Shown: positions 44,461-53,756 of the stretch, piece after piece
Numbering within the stretch: the stretch's first letter is position 1
Layout of the letters: every line of letters starts with the position of its first letter
From: Rhizobium sp.
Lineage (GTDB): Bacteria; Pseudomonadota; Alphaproteobacteria; Rhizobiales; Rhizobiaceae
Reading direction: 5' to 3'
Length of the DNA: 64,000 nt
Assembly: GCA_002796995.1 (NCBI GenBank)
Contig: PEKW01000001.1
Location: 62,001-126,000, forward strand
The notes under the pieces: model-generated
Database searches by the model: none
Told to the model about the DNA's origin: nothing
Seen by the model: the letters and a program-made list of their open reading frames with translations, nothing else
Translations under genes and position numbers: made by a program

Positions 44461-45009
44461 TCAGCGACCGTAGGTGACCGTGATGGAGGCGCGGGCCAGC
44501 GCATTCGCATTGGTTATGAAGCCGATCAGCGCGCCGCTCGCGGTCTCGTCGAGTTCGAGCTTTTCGACCGAAAGCGCCGTGACGCTGAAGACATAGCGAT
44601 GCGTCTGGCCGGCCGGCGGGCATGCGCCGAGATAGCTGGCAAAGCCAGCATCCGCCCGGCTCTGGACCGCGCCCTTGGGCGCGCCGCTGTCCGGGGTGAT
44701 CCCGGCATCGATCCCTTCCACATAGGCAGGGATGTTGAACATCACCCAATGCCAGAAGCCCGAGCCTGTCGGCGCATCCGGATCGTAGGCAGTGACGACG
44801 AAGCTCCTGGTTCCGGCCGGCGCGTTCTGCCACGACAGCGCCGGCGACACATTGCCGCCGTCACAGCCGAACGTATTGGAGACCTGCGCCTCGGCAAGCC
44901 TGCCGCCGTCCTTGAGGTCGGGGCTCGACAGGGAGAAATCGGCCGCGAGGGCGGGCATGGCGGCGAAGGCAGTCAGTGTGGCGGCGAGGGCGAAGGTTCG
45001 GAATGTCAT
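44461..45009 (-). CDS. YbhB/YbcL (Raf kinase inhibitor-like, PEBP) family protein
   Basis: A 182-residue exported PEBP-fold protein with a signal peptide cleaved after about residue 23 (MPALA-AD). The conserved YDPDAPTGSGFWHWVMFNIPA ligand-site region is clear, and two cysteine stretches (TFGCDGGN, LGACPPAG) may form a disulfide. Bacterial members bind anionic ligands but lack a settled role. An AAAGGAG site fixes the ATG at 45009. It is followed at 45 bp upstream by the AraC gene on the same strand. Confidence 0.9.
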   Translation of the reverse strand: MTFRTFALAATLTAFAAMPALAADFSLSSPDLKDGGRLAEAQVSNTFGCDGGNVSPALSWQNAPAGTRSFVVTAYDPDAPTGSGFWHWVMFNIPAYVEGIDAGITPDSGAPKGAVQSRADAGFASYLGACPPAGQTHRYVFSVTALSVEKLELDETASGALIGFITNANALARASITVTYGR

Positions 45010-45053
45010 GGTCGGGCTCCTTTGGATTGGCAAGCCCGACACTAGCCCAGGGA

Positions 45054-45920
45054 CTACTCGGCTGCGGCTCTGGGGCGCTCGACCTCTGCCCCGGAACGCT
45101 CATCCGCTTCCGCTGCGACCCGGATGTCGCGCGGCGAGAGGCCAAACCGGGTGCGGAACCGTGCCGCAAACTTCGATGCCGATTCATAACCCACGTCGAG
45201 CGCGATGCGGTTGATCGGCAGCTCGGTAGCCTGCAGCAGCGCGAGCGCCGTCGTCATGCGCACGTCGGCGATCACTTCGGTGAGGCTGGTCTCCAGGAGA
45301 GCCAGCTTGCGCCGCAGTGTCTGTTCGCTCATCCCGACCTGGCGGGCAATAGTGCCGGCCGTCCAGTCGCATGCCGGATCGGACCGCACCAACGTGCGGA
45401 TGCGCAGGGCAAGGTTCTCGCGCGCATCGGGCAGCAGGCCGATCCCGAGCGCCTGCAGCCGGATGACCAGTTCGCCGAGAACATGGCGATGCACCGCCTC
45501 TTCGGTCTCATCCCCTTGCGAGATCGTCTCGCGGGCGCGCTCCAGCGCCTGACGGAAACCGGTGTCGGGCTCGATCAACGTCGCCTCCGAGGTCGGGCGG
45601 AGTTTCGGGTCGGCATAGAGCGCCACGAGACTGGGGGAGAGCACATAGGCGTCGGAATGATAGGCGCCATCCGCGCCGACCCCGTTGGTCACCGTGCATT
45701 CGAGCCCCTGGGGCAGGAATATCGCCTGTCCTGGCCCTGCGGTCGCCTGCGCATGCTCGGTTGCCGCGCGCTTCCAGCCTTGCCTGACCAGGATGACGGC
45801 CGGATGGTCTATGTGGAAATGCCGGAACTGTCCCGTCGAGGCCTGCAGGATCGAGCAGTGCACCGCCATGTCCGGCAGCGCCCGTGTTGAGCGCCGCGCG
45901 CTGTCGGAAAATCTCTGCAT
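45054..45920 (-). CDS. AraC family transcriptional regulator
   Basis: A 288-residue regulator with an N-terminal cupin-like sensing half (FHIDHPAVILVRQGWKRA and FLPQGLECTVTNG) and a C-terminal AraC-type DNA-binding domain (TIARQVGMSEQTLRRKL and ALDVGYESASKFAARFRTRFG). An AAGGGGAG site fixes the ATG at 45920; longer upstream frames lack similarity. It is placed just before the PEBP gene on the same strand and divergent from ndk. Its target is unknown, perhaps the PEBP gene or itself. Confidence 0.87.
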   Translation of the reverse strand: MQRFSDSARRSTRALPDMAVHCSILQASTGQFRHFHIDHPAVILVRQGWKRAATEHAQATAGPGQAIFLPQGLECTVTNGVGADGAYHSDAYVLSPSLVALYADPKLRPTSEATLIEPDTGFRQALERARETISQGDETEEAVHRHVLGELVIRLQALGIGLLPDARENLALRIRTLVRSDPACDWTAGTIARQVGMSEQTLRRKLALLETSLTEVIADVRMTTALALLQATELPINRIALDVGYESASKFAARFRTRFGLSPRDIRVAAEADERSGAEVERPRAAAE

Positions 45921-46026
45921 GGACCGCTCCCCTTGATGACCGTTCCTTGTACGCCCTGGGCCAGGAGGCGTCGCGTCAGGATGGCGATGTTTAGTATGAC
46001 GCTGGCGTGAAATTCGTCCATCCCCC

Positions 46027-46055
46027 TTGTTTTCAGGGCCTGAGACGGCTAGAAA
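46027..46055 (+). promoter_or_regulatory. Promoter candidate of ndk
   Basis: TTGTTT (46027-46032) and TAGAAA (46050-46055) with a 17-bp spacer, giving a start point about 31 bp before the ndk ATG. An AAAAGGA site follows at the right distance. Confidence 0.5.
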
Positions 46056-46092
46056 CCGCCCACTTTCCCAATAGGACAAAAGGACTAGACCG

Positions 46093-46515
46093 ATGGCGAT
46101 TGAACGCACCTTTTCGATGATCAAGCCGGACGCAACGAAGCGCAACCTGACGGGCGCCATCACCAAGATGCTCGAAGACGCCGGCCTGCGCGTCGTCGCC
46201 TCCAAGCGCGTCTGGATGAGCAAGCGCGAAGCCGAAGGCTTCTACGCCGTTCACAAGGAACGCCCCTTCTTCGGCGAACTGGTTGAAGGCATGACCTCGG
46301 GCCCGACCGTCGTTCAGGTTCTCGAAGGCGAAAACGCCATCCTGAAGAACCGCGAGATCATGGGCGCCACCAACCCGGCCCAGGCTGCCGAAGGCACCAT
46401 CCGCAAGACCCACGCCCTGTCGATCGGCGAGAACTCGGTTCACGGTTCGGACGCTCCGGAAACCGCTGCCCAGGAAATCAAGTACTGGTTCTCGGACACC
46501 GAAATCGTCGGCTGA
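46093..46515 (+). CDS. ndk: Nucleoside diphosphate kinase
   Basis: It transfers phosphate from ATP to other nucleoside diphosphates through phosphorylated His117 ([10 protein letters not shown]). The 140-residue protein starts [18 protein letters not shown] and has the standard length. Codon use is strongly biased, consistent with high expression. A hairpin terminator follows at 46561-46586. Confidence 0.98.
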   Translation: MAIERTFSMIKPDATKRNLTGAITKMLEDAGLRVVASKRVWMSKREAEGFYAVHKERPFFGELVEGMTSGPTVVQVLEGENAILKNREIMGATNPAQAAEGTIRKTHALSIGENSVHGSDAPETAAQEIKYWFSDTEIVG

Positions 46516-46560
46516 ATCGGGATTTGAGCTCGGCCGCACAAGGCCTTGCAAAGTTTGAGG

Positions 46561-46586
46561 GAACCGGGGTCGAAAGATCCCGGTTC
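46561..46586 (+). terminator. Rho-independent terminator of ndk
   Basis: An 11-bp stem (46561-46571 with 46576-46586, one G-T pair, loop GAAA) followed by TTTCATTT on the plus strand. Confidence 0.85.
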
Positions 46587-46588
46587 TT

Positions 46589-47098
46589 TCATTTCGGGCA
46601 GGAGAGGTCCTGCGCATAGTCGGCGCTGCCGTCGGCTTTGAAGACCTCCGGGTTCTTGGTGTAGACCGGCCCGACCACCAGCGGTTTCGACGGCAGGATG
46701 GACTGATCCTGACTGGAGACGATGGTCGTCTCGATCGTCTGCAGCTCGCGCCCGCCGGCATCGACGATCCGCATCGAGACCGCATAGGGACGATCCTTGG
46801 CGATGCAGCGCATCGGCGGGCTTTCGACCGTCACCTTCTTCCAGAAGGGAAAGATCTTCGCCCGGGTCACATGCGGCGCGCCGCCGTCCGGGTTCTCGAA
46901 GGTCGTCTCGACATAACTCTCGTCCGGCAAAGTGCCGTTGCGCGCCAGCGTGATGACGGCGGTCGCCTGCGCCACGCGGTAGTTGAAGATGAAGACCTTG
47001 CCGGAAATGACCAGCGGCTTCTCGATATCGTCGCGCTGACATCCTGCAAGCGCCAGGATGACGGCGGCGAGGAGCAGGGTTTTCCGGTGGGCTGTCAC
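46589..47098 (-). CDS. Putative lipoprotein coupled to the CGNR regulator
   Basis: A 169-residue protein of no family I recognise. The N-terminal hydrophobic stretch ends in the lipobox LALAGC near residue 20, so it should be lipid-anchored. The remainder is mixed beta-like sequence with cysteines near residue 97 and the C-terminus. The GTG at 47098 overlaps the stop of the CGNR gene (GTGA) and has AAAGGAAG before it. An earlier open frame overlaps the CGNR gene and is not signal-like. Function unknown. Confidence 0.8.
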   Translation of the reverse strand: MTAHRKTLLLAAVILALAGCQRDDIEKPLVISGKVFIFNYRVAQATAVITLARNGTLPDESYVETTFENPDGGAPHVTRAKIFPFWKKVTVESPPMRCIAKDRPYAVSMRIVDAGGRELQTIETTIVSSQDQSILPSKPLVVGPVYTKNPEVFKADGSADYAQDLSCPK

Positions 47099-47646
47099 GT
47101 CGTGTCTTCCTTTCGTGTCCGCCGATAATGGCGATTGGCCTTCATGCGGTTGCCGCAGACCGCCATGTCGCACCAGGTGCGGCTGCGGTTCTTGCTGCGG
47201 TCGAGAAACAGCCAGCCGCAATTACCGCAGATCTTCAGGCGATCCGGCTCGGGCGTGGCGGCGAGTTGGAGGGCCGAGCGCGCGGTTGCCGCCTCGAGCG
47301 CCGTCTCCGACGATGCCGAGCGCAGCATCAGGGCGGCTGCTTCCAGCAGGTCGGCCAGAGTGCGGCGATCGGCCTGCCCCAGAACCTGCGCGCGAAAATG
47401 CCGGTCGATCGCCTCGCGCAGGTGCAGGAAATCCGCGGTGTTGGATGCTTCGACCGGGGCAATCGGGCCGAAGAGAGCGCGTTCGGCACAGAACTGCTCG
47501 GCCGCGGCCGGAAAGGCGGCGAGTTGCTCCTCGACGGCGAAACGGTCGATGCTGCGGGCGCCATCGAAGCGCAGGATAACGCTGTTGGCGACGTCGAACG
47601 CCAGCGCGCCACCGGAGAAACGATGCGGGGTCCAGGAAAAGGTCAT
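47095..47646 (-). CDS. CGNR zinc-finger protein (ABATE domain, putative regulator)
   Basis: A 183-residue protein with an N-terminal ABATE-type helical domain and a C-terminal CGNR zinc finger. The four ligand cysteines are Cys140, Cys143, Cys159 and Cys164, and the CGNR motif itself is at 164-167 followed by a basic tail ([12 protein letters not shown]). The family is regarded as putative stress-responsive transcription regulators. It is divergent from a LivH-like permease across a spacer of under 60 bp that holds a 30-bp palindrome, which is probably its operator. Confidence 0.9.
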   Translation of the reverse strand: MTFSWTPHRFSGGALAFDVANSVILRFDGARSIDRFAVEEQLAAFPAAAEQFCAERALFGPIAPVEASNTADFLHLREAIDRHFRAQVLGQADRRTLADLLEAAALMLRSASSETALEAATARSALQLAATPEPDRLKICGNCGWLFLDRSKNRSRTWCDMAVCGNRMKANRHYRRTRKEDTT

Positions 47647-47654
47647 GCGAAATA

Positions 47655-47684
47655 ATAACTGGTAAAATGGTTTTTGCCAGTTAT
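47655..47684. promoter_or_regulatory. 30-bp palindrome, putative CGNR operator
   Basis: ATAACTGGTAAAA (47655-47667) and TTTTGCCAGTTAT (47672-47684) pair at 12 of 13 positions with one T-G, around the 4-base TGGT. It fills the spacer between the CGNR gene and the LivH-like gene and abuts a TATAAA that could be the -10 box of the permease. The role as operator is inferred. Confidence 0.55.
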
Positions 47685-47704
47685 AAATGCGAGCGGAGGC
47701 GATG

Positions 47705-48598
47705 ATGGTCTATCTCTTGCAGCAATTGGCCAATGCCGTGCCGATCGCGGCGCTCTATGCGGCGCTGGCCTTCGGCTATGCGCTGATCTTCGGCATGACG
47801 CGGCGTCCGGACATCACCTACGGCGCGCTCTTCGCCTTCTCGGGGCAGATATTCCTGATCTTTGCCCAGTTCGCCTGGGATCGCCTGTTCCTCATCCTCC
47901 CGGCCGCCCTCACGCTCGCCGCGGTCGCGTCGCTGCTCTATACGCTGGGCACGGCAGGCGGCATCGCGCGCTACGTGATGCGGCCGCTGCACCGGCATTC
48001 GCCGAATGCCGTCATCGTCGCCTCGCTCGCCCTGCTGATCCTGCTGTCGGAATCGACCCGGCTAGCCATGGACAGCCGCGAGATCTGGCTGTCGCCCTTT
48101 CTCAACGACCGGCTCGTCTTCTTTCGGTACGGCGGAGCGGAGGTGGGGCTGACGGTCATACAGCTCGGCAATGCGGCGATCATGGCGACGCTGGTGACCT
48201 TCGGCCATCTGCTGCTGGTCCGCACGAGGGCGGGGCGCGTCTGGCGGGCGGTGGCGGACGATGCCGGTGCCGCACAGCTCTGCGGCGTCAACGCCGACGC
48301 GGTCTTCGCGCTGTCCTATCTGTTCGCCGCCTTCGTCGCGACGGTCTGCGCCATCTTGGCCACCTCGTACTACGGCACGATGGATTTCTCCTCCGGTCTG
48401 CTGTTCGGCCTGAAAGTTGTGCTGATCGCCGCGATCGGCGGTCATTCCGTGCCGCTGCGATCGGCGCTCGGAGCGGCACTCTACGGGTTCGCCGAGATGC
48501 TCTGGGGCTCCTACCTGCCGCTCGCCTGGCGCGATATGGCGCTTTTTTCCATGCTGGTGCTGCTGGCGGTGATGTATCGCCGCGAGGCGCGGGTCTGA
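47705..48598 (+). CDS. LivH-like ABC transporter permease, standalone
   Basis: A 297-residue inner-membrane permease of the branched-chain amino-acid (LivH/LivM) type with eight to nine hydrophobic segments. The N-terminal [26 protein letters not shown] and the later [29 protein letters not shown] are family hallmarks. The ATG at 47705 has GGAGG 5 bp before it; 47702 and 47687 are alternatives. No LivM, ATPase or binding-protein gene adjoins, so it either borrows subunits or works with a distant set. Divergent from the CGNR regulator, its likely controller. Confidence 0.87.
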   Translation: MVYLLQQLANAVPIAALYAALAFGYALIFGMTRRPDITYGALFAFSGQIFLIFAQFAWDRLFLILPAALTLAAVASLLYTLGTAGGIARYVMRPLHRHSPNAVIVASLALLILLSESTRLAMDSREIWLSPFLNDRLVFFRYGGAEVGLTVIQLGNAAIMATLVTFGHLLLVRTRAGRVWRAVADDAGAAQLCGVNADAVFALSYLFAAFVATVCAILATSYYGTMDFSSGLLFGLKVVLIAAIGGHSVPLRSALGAALYGFAEMLWGSYLPLAWRDMALFSMLVLLAVMYRREARV

Positions 48599-48624
48599 GC
48601 GCCTGTCACGGCCGGACCTAAGCG

Positions 48625-48644
48625 CCACCGGCACCTTCCGGTGG
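48625..48644 (+). terminator. Hairpin after the LivH-like gene
   Basis: CCACCGG/CCGGTGG stem (7 bp, 6-base loop) starting 27 bp after the permease stop. No T-run follows, so termination strength is doubtful. Confidence 0.4.
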
Positions 48645-48698
48645 ACCGCCGAGAGGTGCGATTGACGACGGCATTCGGGCGCGCTTTATGAGGTGAGG

Positions 48699-49499
48699 AT
48701 GCGGCCAGTGCCGGATTCGCCCGCAAACGCCAGAGCGCCAGACGGACCCATGAACAGCATTCGCCGGCAATTGATCCCCTGGCTGAAGGTCCTCGTCTCG
48801 CAGGGCCTGGTTCTGGCGCTCGTGCTGTGGCTGCGGGAGTCCATCCCGGTCGGCGGGCCGCTGCTGCTGGTCGCCCAGGGACTCGCCGCGGCGCTGATCG
48901 GCAGGCTGCTGGGCCTCTCGTCCTTCTGGATCCCCATCCAGATCCTGCTGCCGCTCGCTGCCGCCTATAATGCCGTGGTGCCGGCCTGGGCCTATCTCGC
49001 CGCCTTTGTCGTCTGCGCCCTGATCTACTGGAACAGCGCGTCCGAGCAGGTGCCGCTCTATCTCACCAACCGCAAGACCTGGCAGGCCCTGGACACCATC
49101 GTCTCCGAGCAAAAGGCGACGTCCTTCGTCGATCTCGGCAGCGGCATGGGCGGCGTGGTCACCTTCCTGGCGGGCGCAAATCCGGGATTGCGCGCCCGCG
49201 GTGTGGAAACCGCGCCACTGGTGTTCCTGGCATCGAGGATCCGGCTGATGCTGCGGCGCCTGCCCAATGCCGAATTTGCCTATCGCAGCATCTGGGACGA
49301 AGACCTGTCGGCCCATGACGTCGTCTATTGCTTCCTGTCGCCGGTGCCGATGCCGAGGATGTTCCTGAAAGCCAAGGCTGAGATGCGGCCGGGCACGCTG
49401 TTCGTCAGCAACAGTTTTGCCGTGCCGGACGTTGAACCGGATGCGGTCGTCGAGGTCGACGATACGAGAAAGACGCGGCTTTATCTCTACCGGATCTGA
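48699..49499 (+). CDS. Membrane-anchored class I SAM-dependent methyltransferase
   Basis: A 266-residue protein with about three hydrophobic segments in the first 115 residues and a methyltransferase fold after them. The SAM-binding motif I is FVDLGSGMGGVVTFL, and VVYCFLSPVPMP lies at the motif IV position. The ATG at 48699 is preceded by GAGGTGAGG; an ATG at 48750 (MNSIRRQLIP) is an alternative but lacks a ribosome site. The substrate is unknown. It converges with moaE with a 9-bp gap. Confidence 0.8.
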   Translation: MRPVPDSPANARAPDGPMNSIRRQLIPWLKVLVSQGLVLALVLWLRESIPVGGPLLLVAQGLAAALIGRLLGLSSFWIPIQILLPLAAAYNAVVPAWAYLAAFVVCALIYWNSASEQVPLYLTNRKTWQALDTIVSEQKATSFVDLGSGMGGVVTFLAGANPGLRARGVETAPLVFLASRIRLMLRRLPNAEFAYRSIWDEDLSAHDVVYCFLSPVPMPRMFLKAKAEMRPGTLFVSNSFAVPDVEPDAVVEVDDTRKTRLYLYRI

Positions 49500-49508
49500 C
49501 CGGGTCGA

Positions 49509-49967
49509 TCAGCGCCACTTGTCGCGGGCGCGGTCGTCCGCATCCTTGGCCGAGACCCAGTCGCCGGTCGTGCCGTCCTTTCGGTGTTCCTTCTTCCAGA
49601 AGGGCGCCGAAGTCTTGAGATAATCCATCATGAAACTGGCGCCGTCGAAGGCGGCCTGGCGATGCGGGGCGGTGGCGATCACCAGCACGATCTGCTCGCC
49701 CGGCGCGATCCGGCCGAAGCGGTGGATGGCGGTGAGGCCGATCAGGTTGAAGCGGTCGATCGCCATCTCGCCGATGCGCCGGATCTCGGCCTCGGCCATG
49801 CCGGGATAGTGTTCGAGCTCCAGCGCCGAAAGCGTGCCGGCCTCGTCGCGGCATAGGCCGACGAAGGAAACGACGGCGCCGATATCGGCCCGGCCCTCGG
49901 TGAGAGCGCGGCTCTCGGCGGAAAGGTCGAAGTCCTGGCTCTGGACGCGCACGGTCGGCATGGTCAT
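49509..49967 (-). CDS. moaE: Molybdopterin synthase catalytic subunit
   Basis: MoaE adds sulfur, delivered by MoaD, to precursor Z to form molybdopterin. The 152-residue protein has the conserved SFVGLCRDEAG, LELEHYPGMAEAEI, HRFGRIAPGEQIVLV and the catalytic Lys region APFWKKEHRKDG. It follows moaD by 43 bp in the same direction. The ATG at 49967 is used; ATG two codons later is also possible. Confidence 0.97.
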   Translation of the reverse strand: MTMPTVRVQSQDFDLSAESRALTEGRADIGAVVSFVGLCRDEAGTLSALELEHYPGMAEAEIRRIGEMAIDRFNLIGLTAIHRFGRIAPGEQIVLVIATAPHRQAAFDGASFMMDYLKTSAPFWKKEHRKDGTTGDWVSAKDADDRARDKWR

Positions 49968-50010
49968 CTCAGCGCTCCTCCCGCTTGCATGGTCACGCGG
50001 CGAGCCCGTG

Positions 50011-50265
50011 TCACCCGCCGGTCATCGGCGGGAAGAGGCCGATCTCGCGGGCGCCGGCGATCGGCTCGTCGTGCTCGACATGCTCCTGGTTGATCGCGAC
50101 GCGGATGGCCTTGGGAAACTGCAATGCGTTCTCGTATTCCTCGCCAAGGGTCGCAAGATGGGCGATCAGGTCGCCCGCGGTCTTCACATGGGCCGGAAGA
50201 TCGATCTCTTCCTCGCCCTTGCCGATCCGCTCCCTGACCCAGGCGAAATAGACGAGCTTCGTCAT
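50011..50265 (-). CDS. moaD: Molybdopterin synthase sulfur carrier subunit
   Basis: An 84-residue ubiquitin-like protein ending in the required Gly-Gly (PPMTGG), whose C-terminal thiocarboxylate gives sulfur to MoaE. It starts MTKLVYFAWVRERIG at 50265, 2 bp after the pgsA stop. The pair moaD-moaE downstream of uvrC-pgsA is the usual rhizobial order. Confidence 0.96.
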   Translation of the reverse strand: MTKLVYFAWVRERIGKGEEEIDLPAHVKTAGDLIAHLATLGEEYENALQFPKAIRVAINQEHVEHDEPIAGAREIGLFPPMTGG

Positions 50266-50267
50266 CC

Positions 50268-50849
50268 TCAGTCCACCATGTGCTTCACGCCGGCGCGGAA
50301 ATAGTCGTAGCCGGTGTAGAAGGTCAGGACGGCCGCAATCCACAGCAGCGTAATGCCCATTTCGGTCGTGTAGGGCAGGACCTTGTCGCCGGCCGGGCCG
50401 GCCAGCAGGAAGGCCAGCGCGAACATCTGCGCCGTGGTCTTCCACTTGGCGATCTGCGTCACGGGCACGCTGACCTTCAGCGCGGCGAGGTATTCGCGCA
50501 GGCCCGACACGAGGATTTCGCGGCAGAGAATGGTGATCGCGGCCCAGAGCGACCATCCGGCGATCGTGCCGTCGGCGGCCATCAGCAGCAGCACCGAGGC
50601 AACGAGCAGCTTGTCGGCGATCGGATCGAGCATCCGGCCTATATTGGAGGTCTGATTCCAGATGCGCGCGAGATAGCCGTCCAGATAGTCGGTGATCGAG
50701 GCGACGATGAAGATGCCGAGACCGGTCCAGCGGGCGAAGTCCGAACTCTCCAGCCGGCCCTCGATGAAGAAGCACACGACGATCAGCGGCACGGCAAGAA
50801 TGCGCGCATAGGTCAGGAGATTCGGAATGTTGTAAGCGCGCGAAGCCAT
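50268..50849 (-). CDS. pgsA: CDP-diacylglycerol-glycerol-3-phosphate phosphatidyltransferase
   Basis: PgsA makes phosphatidylglycerol phosphate at the inner membrane. The 193-residue protein has the CDP-alcohol phosphotransferase motif D-G-x2-A-R-x8-G-x3-D-x3-D as DYLDGYLAR followed by GRMLDPIADK, and four to five membrane helices. The N-terminal YNIPNLLTYARILAVP is typical. It is 118 bp downstream of uvrC and 2 bp before moaD. Confidence 0.97.
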   Translation of the reverse strand: MASRAYNIPNLLTYARILAVPLIVVCFFIEGRLESSDFARWTGLGIFIVASITDYLDGYLARIWNQTSNIGRMLDPIADKLLVASVLLLMAADGTIAGWSLWAAITILCREILVSGLREYLAALKVSVPVTQIAKWKTTAQMFALAFLLAGPAGDKVLPYTTEMGITLLWIAAVLTFYTGYDYFRAGVKHMVD

Positions 50850-50967
50850 GATGCCCTGTCTGTCGGATGATTTTCGAGTGTAGATGACGGTTTCCCGACG
50901 CGACCGTCAACACAAGAATTCTTAATTGTTTTTAAGCTGGCGAGTGATGAAAGCACGCTTGGTGGCG

Positions 50968-52992
50968 TCAGTCTGCGGCGTTTTCGTGGAAATGATTGTA
51001 AATAAGCCGGGCAACCGCCTCGGAAATGCCCTCGACGGCCGTGAGATCGGAAACCGCGGCGCGCGACACAGCCTTGGCCGTTCCGAAATGCTGCAACAGC
51101 GCCCGCTTGCGCGTCGGGCCGATGCCGGCGATCTCGTCGAGCGGGTTCTTCACCATTTCCTTCTTGCGCCGTGCCCGGTGCGAGCCGATGGCGAAGCGGT
51201 GCGCCTCGTCGCGCAGGCGCTGGATGAAATAGAGTACCGGATCGCGCGGTGGCAGGGTGAAATCCGGGCGGCCGAGCGCGAAGAAGCGCTCGCGCCCGGC
51301 ATCGCGGTCGACACCCTTGGCGACGCCGATCGCGGTGACGCTGTCGGAAATGCCCAGTTCATCGAGAATGGCGCGCACCGCCGTCATCTGGCCCTGGCCG
51401 CCGTCGATCAGGACAACGTCGGGCCAGGCGGGGAAAGCGGCATCGGCCGAGTCGTCCGGCGCCGCGCTGCGGTCGGGCTTTCCCTCTTCCTTGAGAAGAC
51501 GCGAGAAGCGGCGGGTCATCACTTCGCGCATCATGCCGAAGTCGTCGCCCGGAGTGATGTCCTCCGACTTGATGTTGAACTTGCGGTACTGGCCCTTGAC
51601 GAAGCCTTCCGGCCCGGCGACCACCATGCCGCCGACGGCATTGGTGCCCATGATGTGGGAGTTGTCGTAGATCTCGATGCGGCGCGGCACGTAGGGCAGG
51701 CCGAAGGTTTCGGCAAAACCCTGCAGCAGGCGGCCCTGCGATGCCGTCTCGGCGAGCTTGCGGCCATGGGCCTCGCGCGCATTGGCCGTCACGTGGTCGA
51801 CGACGTCCTTCTTGTCGCCGCGCTGGGGCACGAGGATCTGCACCCTGTACCCGGCGCGTTCGGTCAGCGCCATCGCCAGCAGTTCCTGTTCCTCGATCAC
51901 CTCGGAGAGCAGGATCAGCCGCGGGCATGGCTTGTCATCGTAGAACTGCGCAAGGAAGGCGTTGAGCACCTCGACGCTGCTCATCTGCGGATCGGCCTTG
52001 GGGAAATAGGCCTGGTTGCCCCAGTTCTGCCCGGCGCGGAAGAAGAAGACCTGGATGCAGGTGAGCCCGCCCTCGTGATGGATGGCGAACACGTCCGCCT
52101 CCTCGACATTGGCCGGGTTGATGCCCTGGTGGCTCTGCACGTGGCTGAGGCCGGCGAGGCGGTCGCGGAACACGGCGGCGCGCTCGAAATCGAGATTCTC
52201 GGCCGCCTCGTTCATCGCCGCTGCGATCGATGCCTTGACGTTCTGGCTCTTGCCCGAGAGGAAGTCCTTCGCCTCGCGCACCAGTTCGGCGTAGTCGGTG
52301 TCCGAAATCTCGTGGGTGCAGGGGCCGGAACAGCGCTTGATCTGGAACAGCAGGCAGGGCCGGGTGCGGCTCTCGAACACACTGTCGGTACAGGTCCGAA
52401 GCAGGAAGGCCCGCTGCAGCGAGTTGATCGTGCGACCGACCGCACTCGCCGAGGCGAAGGGGCCGAAATAGTCGCCCTTGCGGCCGCGCGCGCCGCGATG
52501 CTTGTAGATGGCCGGTGCCCGGCTGTCGCCGGTGATGAGGATATAGGGAAAGCTCTTGTCGTCGCGCAGCAGCACGTTGAAGCGCGGGCGCAAGCGTTTG
52601 ATAAGATTGGCTTCCAGCAGCAGCGCCTCGACCTCGGTCCGGGTCGTGACGAATTCCATGTTGGCCGTCTCGCGCACCATGCGCGTCAGCCGGTTGGAAT
52701 GGAGGCGGCCCTGGGCGTAGTTGGAGACGCGCTTCTTCAGGCTGCGCGCCTTGCCGACGTAAAGCACGTCGCCCTCGGCATTGAGCATGCGGTAGACGCC
52801 GGGGCTGTTGGGCAACTGCTTGACGAATTCGCCGATCAGTTCGGCGCCGACGAGCCCGGTTTCGTTGACGTTGGTCACGCTCCAGTCGACGCTCAGCACC
52901 GCGCGCGGCGCATCGCTCTCGACGACGATGTCGTCGTCCTCTTCCGTCCCGTCATAGAGAATGCCGCCGTCCGGCAGCTTTCCTCCGGTCAT
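50968..52992 (-). CDS. uvrC: Excinuclease ABC subunit C
   Basis: UvrC makes both incisions in nucleotide excision repair. The 674-residue protein contains the GIY-YIG nuclease ([18 protein letters not shown] near 65-82), a UVR motif region, the RNase H-like half ([20 protein letters not shown] and [12 protein letters not shown]) and a C-terminal helix-hairpin-helix ([15 protein letters not shown]). An extra 55-residue N-terminal stretch with an acidic run is normal in rhizobia. Its start overlaps the SDR stop by 4 bp. No clear LexA box is seen upstream. Confidence 0.97.
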   Translation of the reverse strand: MTGGKLPDGGILYDGTEEDDDIVVESDAPRAVLSVDWSVTNVNETGLVGAELIGEFVKQLPNSPGVYRMLNAEGDVLYVGKARSLKKRVSNYAQGRLHSNRLTRMVRETANMEFVTTRTEVEALLLEANLIKRLRPRFNVLLRDDKSFPYILITGDSRAPAIYKHRGARGRKGDYFGPFASASAVGRTINSLQRAFLLRTCTDSVFESRTRPCLLFQIKRCSGPCTHEISDTDYAELVREAKDFLSGKSQNVKASIAAAMNEAAENLDFERAAVFRDRLAGLSHVQSHQGINPANVEEADVFAIHHEGGLTCIQVFFFRAGQNWGNQAYFPKADPQMSSVEVLNAFLAQFYDDKPCPRLILLSEVIEEQELLAMALTERAGYRVQILVPQRGDKKDVVDHVTANAREAHGRKLAETASQGRLLQGFAETFGLPYVPRRIEIYDNSHIMGTNAVGGMVVAGPEGFVKGQYRKFNIKSEDITPGDDFGMMREVMTRRFSRLLKEEGKPDRSAAPDDSADAAFPAWPDVVLIDGGQGQMTAVRAILDELGISDSVTAIGVAKGVDRDAGRERFFALGRPDFTLPPRDPVLYFIQRLRDEAHRFAIGSHRARRKKEMVKNPLDEIAGIGPTRKRALLQHFGTAKAVSRAAVSDLTAVEGISEAVARLIYNHFHENAAD

Positions 52993-53756
52993 TCATTGAT
53001 CTCCGTTGCACCGGCCACGCGCCAGGCGAGATGCTGTCCGCCGTCGAGCGCAATCATTTGGCCGGTGATCGACGGCGTGTCAAAAAGAAAGCGGATCGTC
53101 CGGCCGAATTCCCCGAGTTCCGGCCCGCGTCCGAGCGGCAGGGCGTCGATCTGCGCCTGGAAGTCCTCCTGCGCCTGCCGCGCGCTCTTCAGCGTCGGCC
53201 CCGGGCCGATGCCGTTGACGCGAATCCGCGGTGCGAAGGCCTGCGCCATGGTGTGCGTGGCGGCGAACAGCGTGGCCTTCGACAGGCCGTAGGAAAAGAA
53301 TCGCGGCGTCGGCGCCAGCACCCGCTGGTCGATGATGTTGACAATCAGCCCGTCGCGAGCGGCCGGAAGATGCTGGTACAGCGCCGAGGCGAGGATCGCC
53401 GGGGCGCGCACATGCAGGGCGAAATGCTGGTCGAATACATCGGCTTCGAAGGCATCTGCGCTGTCCTCCAGAAAGACGGAAGCATTGTTGACGAGCAGAC
53501 CGATCGGTCCGAGCGCAGCGGCGGCGTCCGGCAGCAGCCGAGCCGTGGCGTCGAGGTCCCGCAGGTCGGCCTGCAGTGCGGTCGCCCGTCCGCCCAAACC
53601 ACGAATCTCACCGGCAAGGCTCTCCGCTTCGTCCAGAGAGTGGTTCGCATGCACTGCGATGGCAAAACCGTGGCGGGCCAAGTCGAGAGCAATTGCGCGC
53701 CCAAGTCTCTTTGCCGAGCCGGTGACGAGGGCCGTCTTCGGGATGTTGTTTTCCAT
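52989..53756 (-). CDS. SDR family oxidoreductase, FolM/pteridine-reductase-like
   Basis: A 255-residue SDR. The cofactor motif [12 protein letters not shown] (about 12-23) with Arg after Lys is that of FolM/PTR1-type pteridine reductases, and the NNASVF motif and catalytic SYGLSKA (Tyr and Lys, near 165-170) follow. A dihydromonapterin or dihydrofolate reductase role is possible. It overlaps uvrC by 4 bp (ATGA), an arrangement kept in rhizobia. It is preceded by the 364-bp gene-free spacer. Confidence 0.88.
   Translation of the reverse strand: MENNIPKTALVTGSAKRLGRAIALDLARHGFAIAVHANHSLDEAESLAGEIRGLGGRATALQADLRDLDATARLLPDAAAALGPIGLLVNNASVFLEDSADAFEADVFDQHFALHVRAPAILASALYQHLPAARDGLIVNIIDQRVLAPTPRFFSYGLSKATLFAATHTMAQAFAPRIRVNGIGPGPTLKSARQAQEDFQAQIDALPLGRGPELGEFGRTIRFLFDTPSITGQMIALDGGQHLAWRVAGATEINE

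Noticed and set aside
50926..53292. A 788-codon open frame on the plus strand over uvrC
   Set aside because: Antisense to uvrC and the SDR gene, with no domain and shadow-type composition; GC-rich coding sequence often leaves such frames open.
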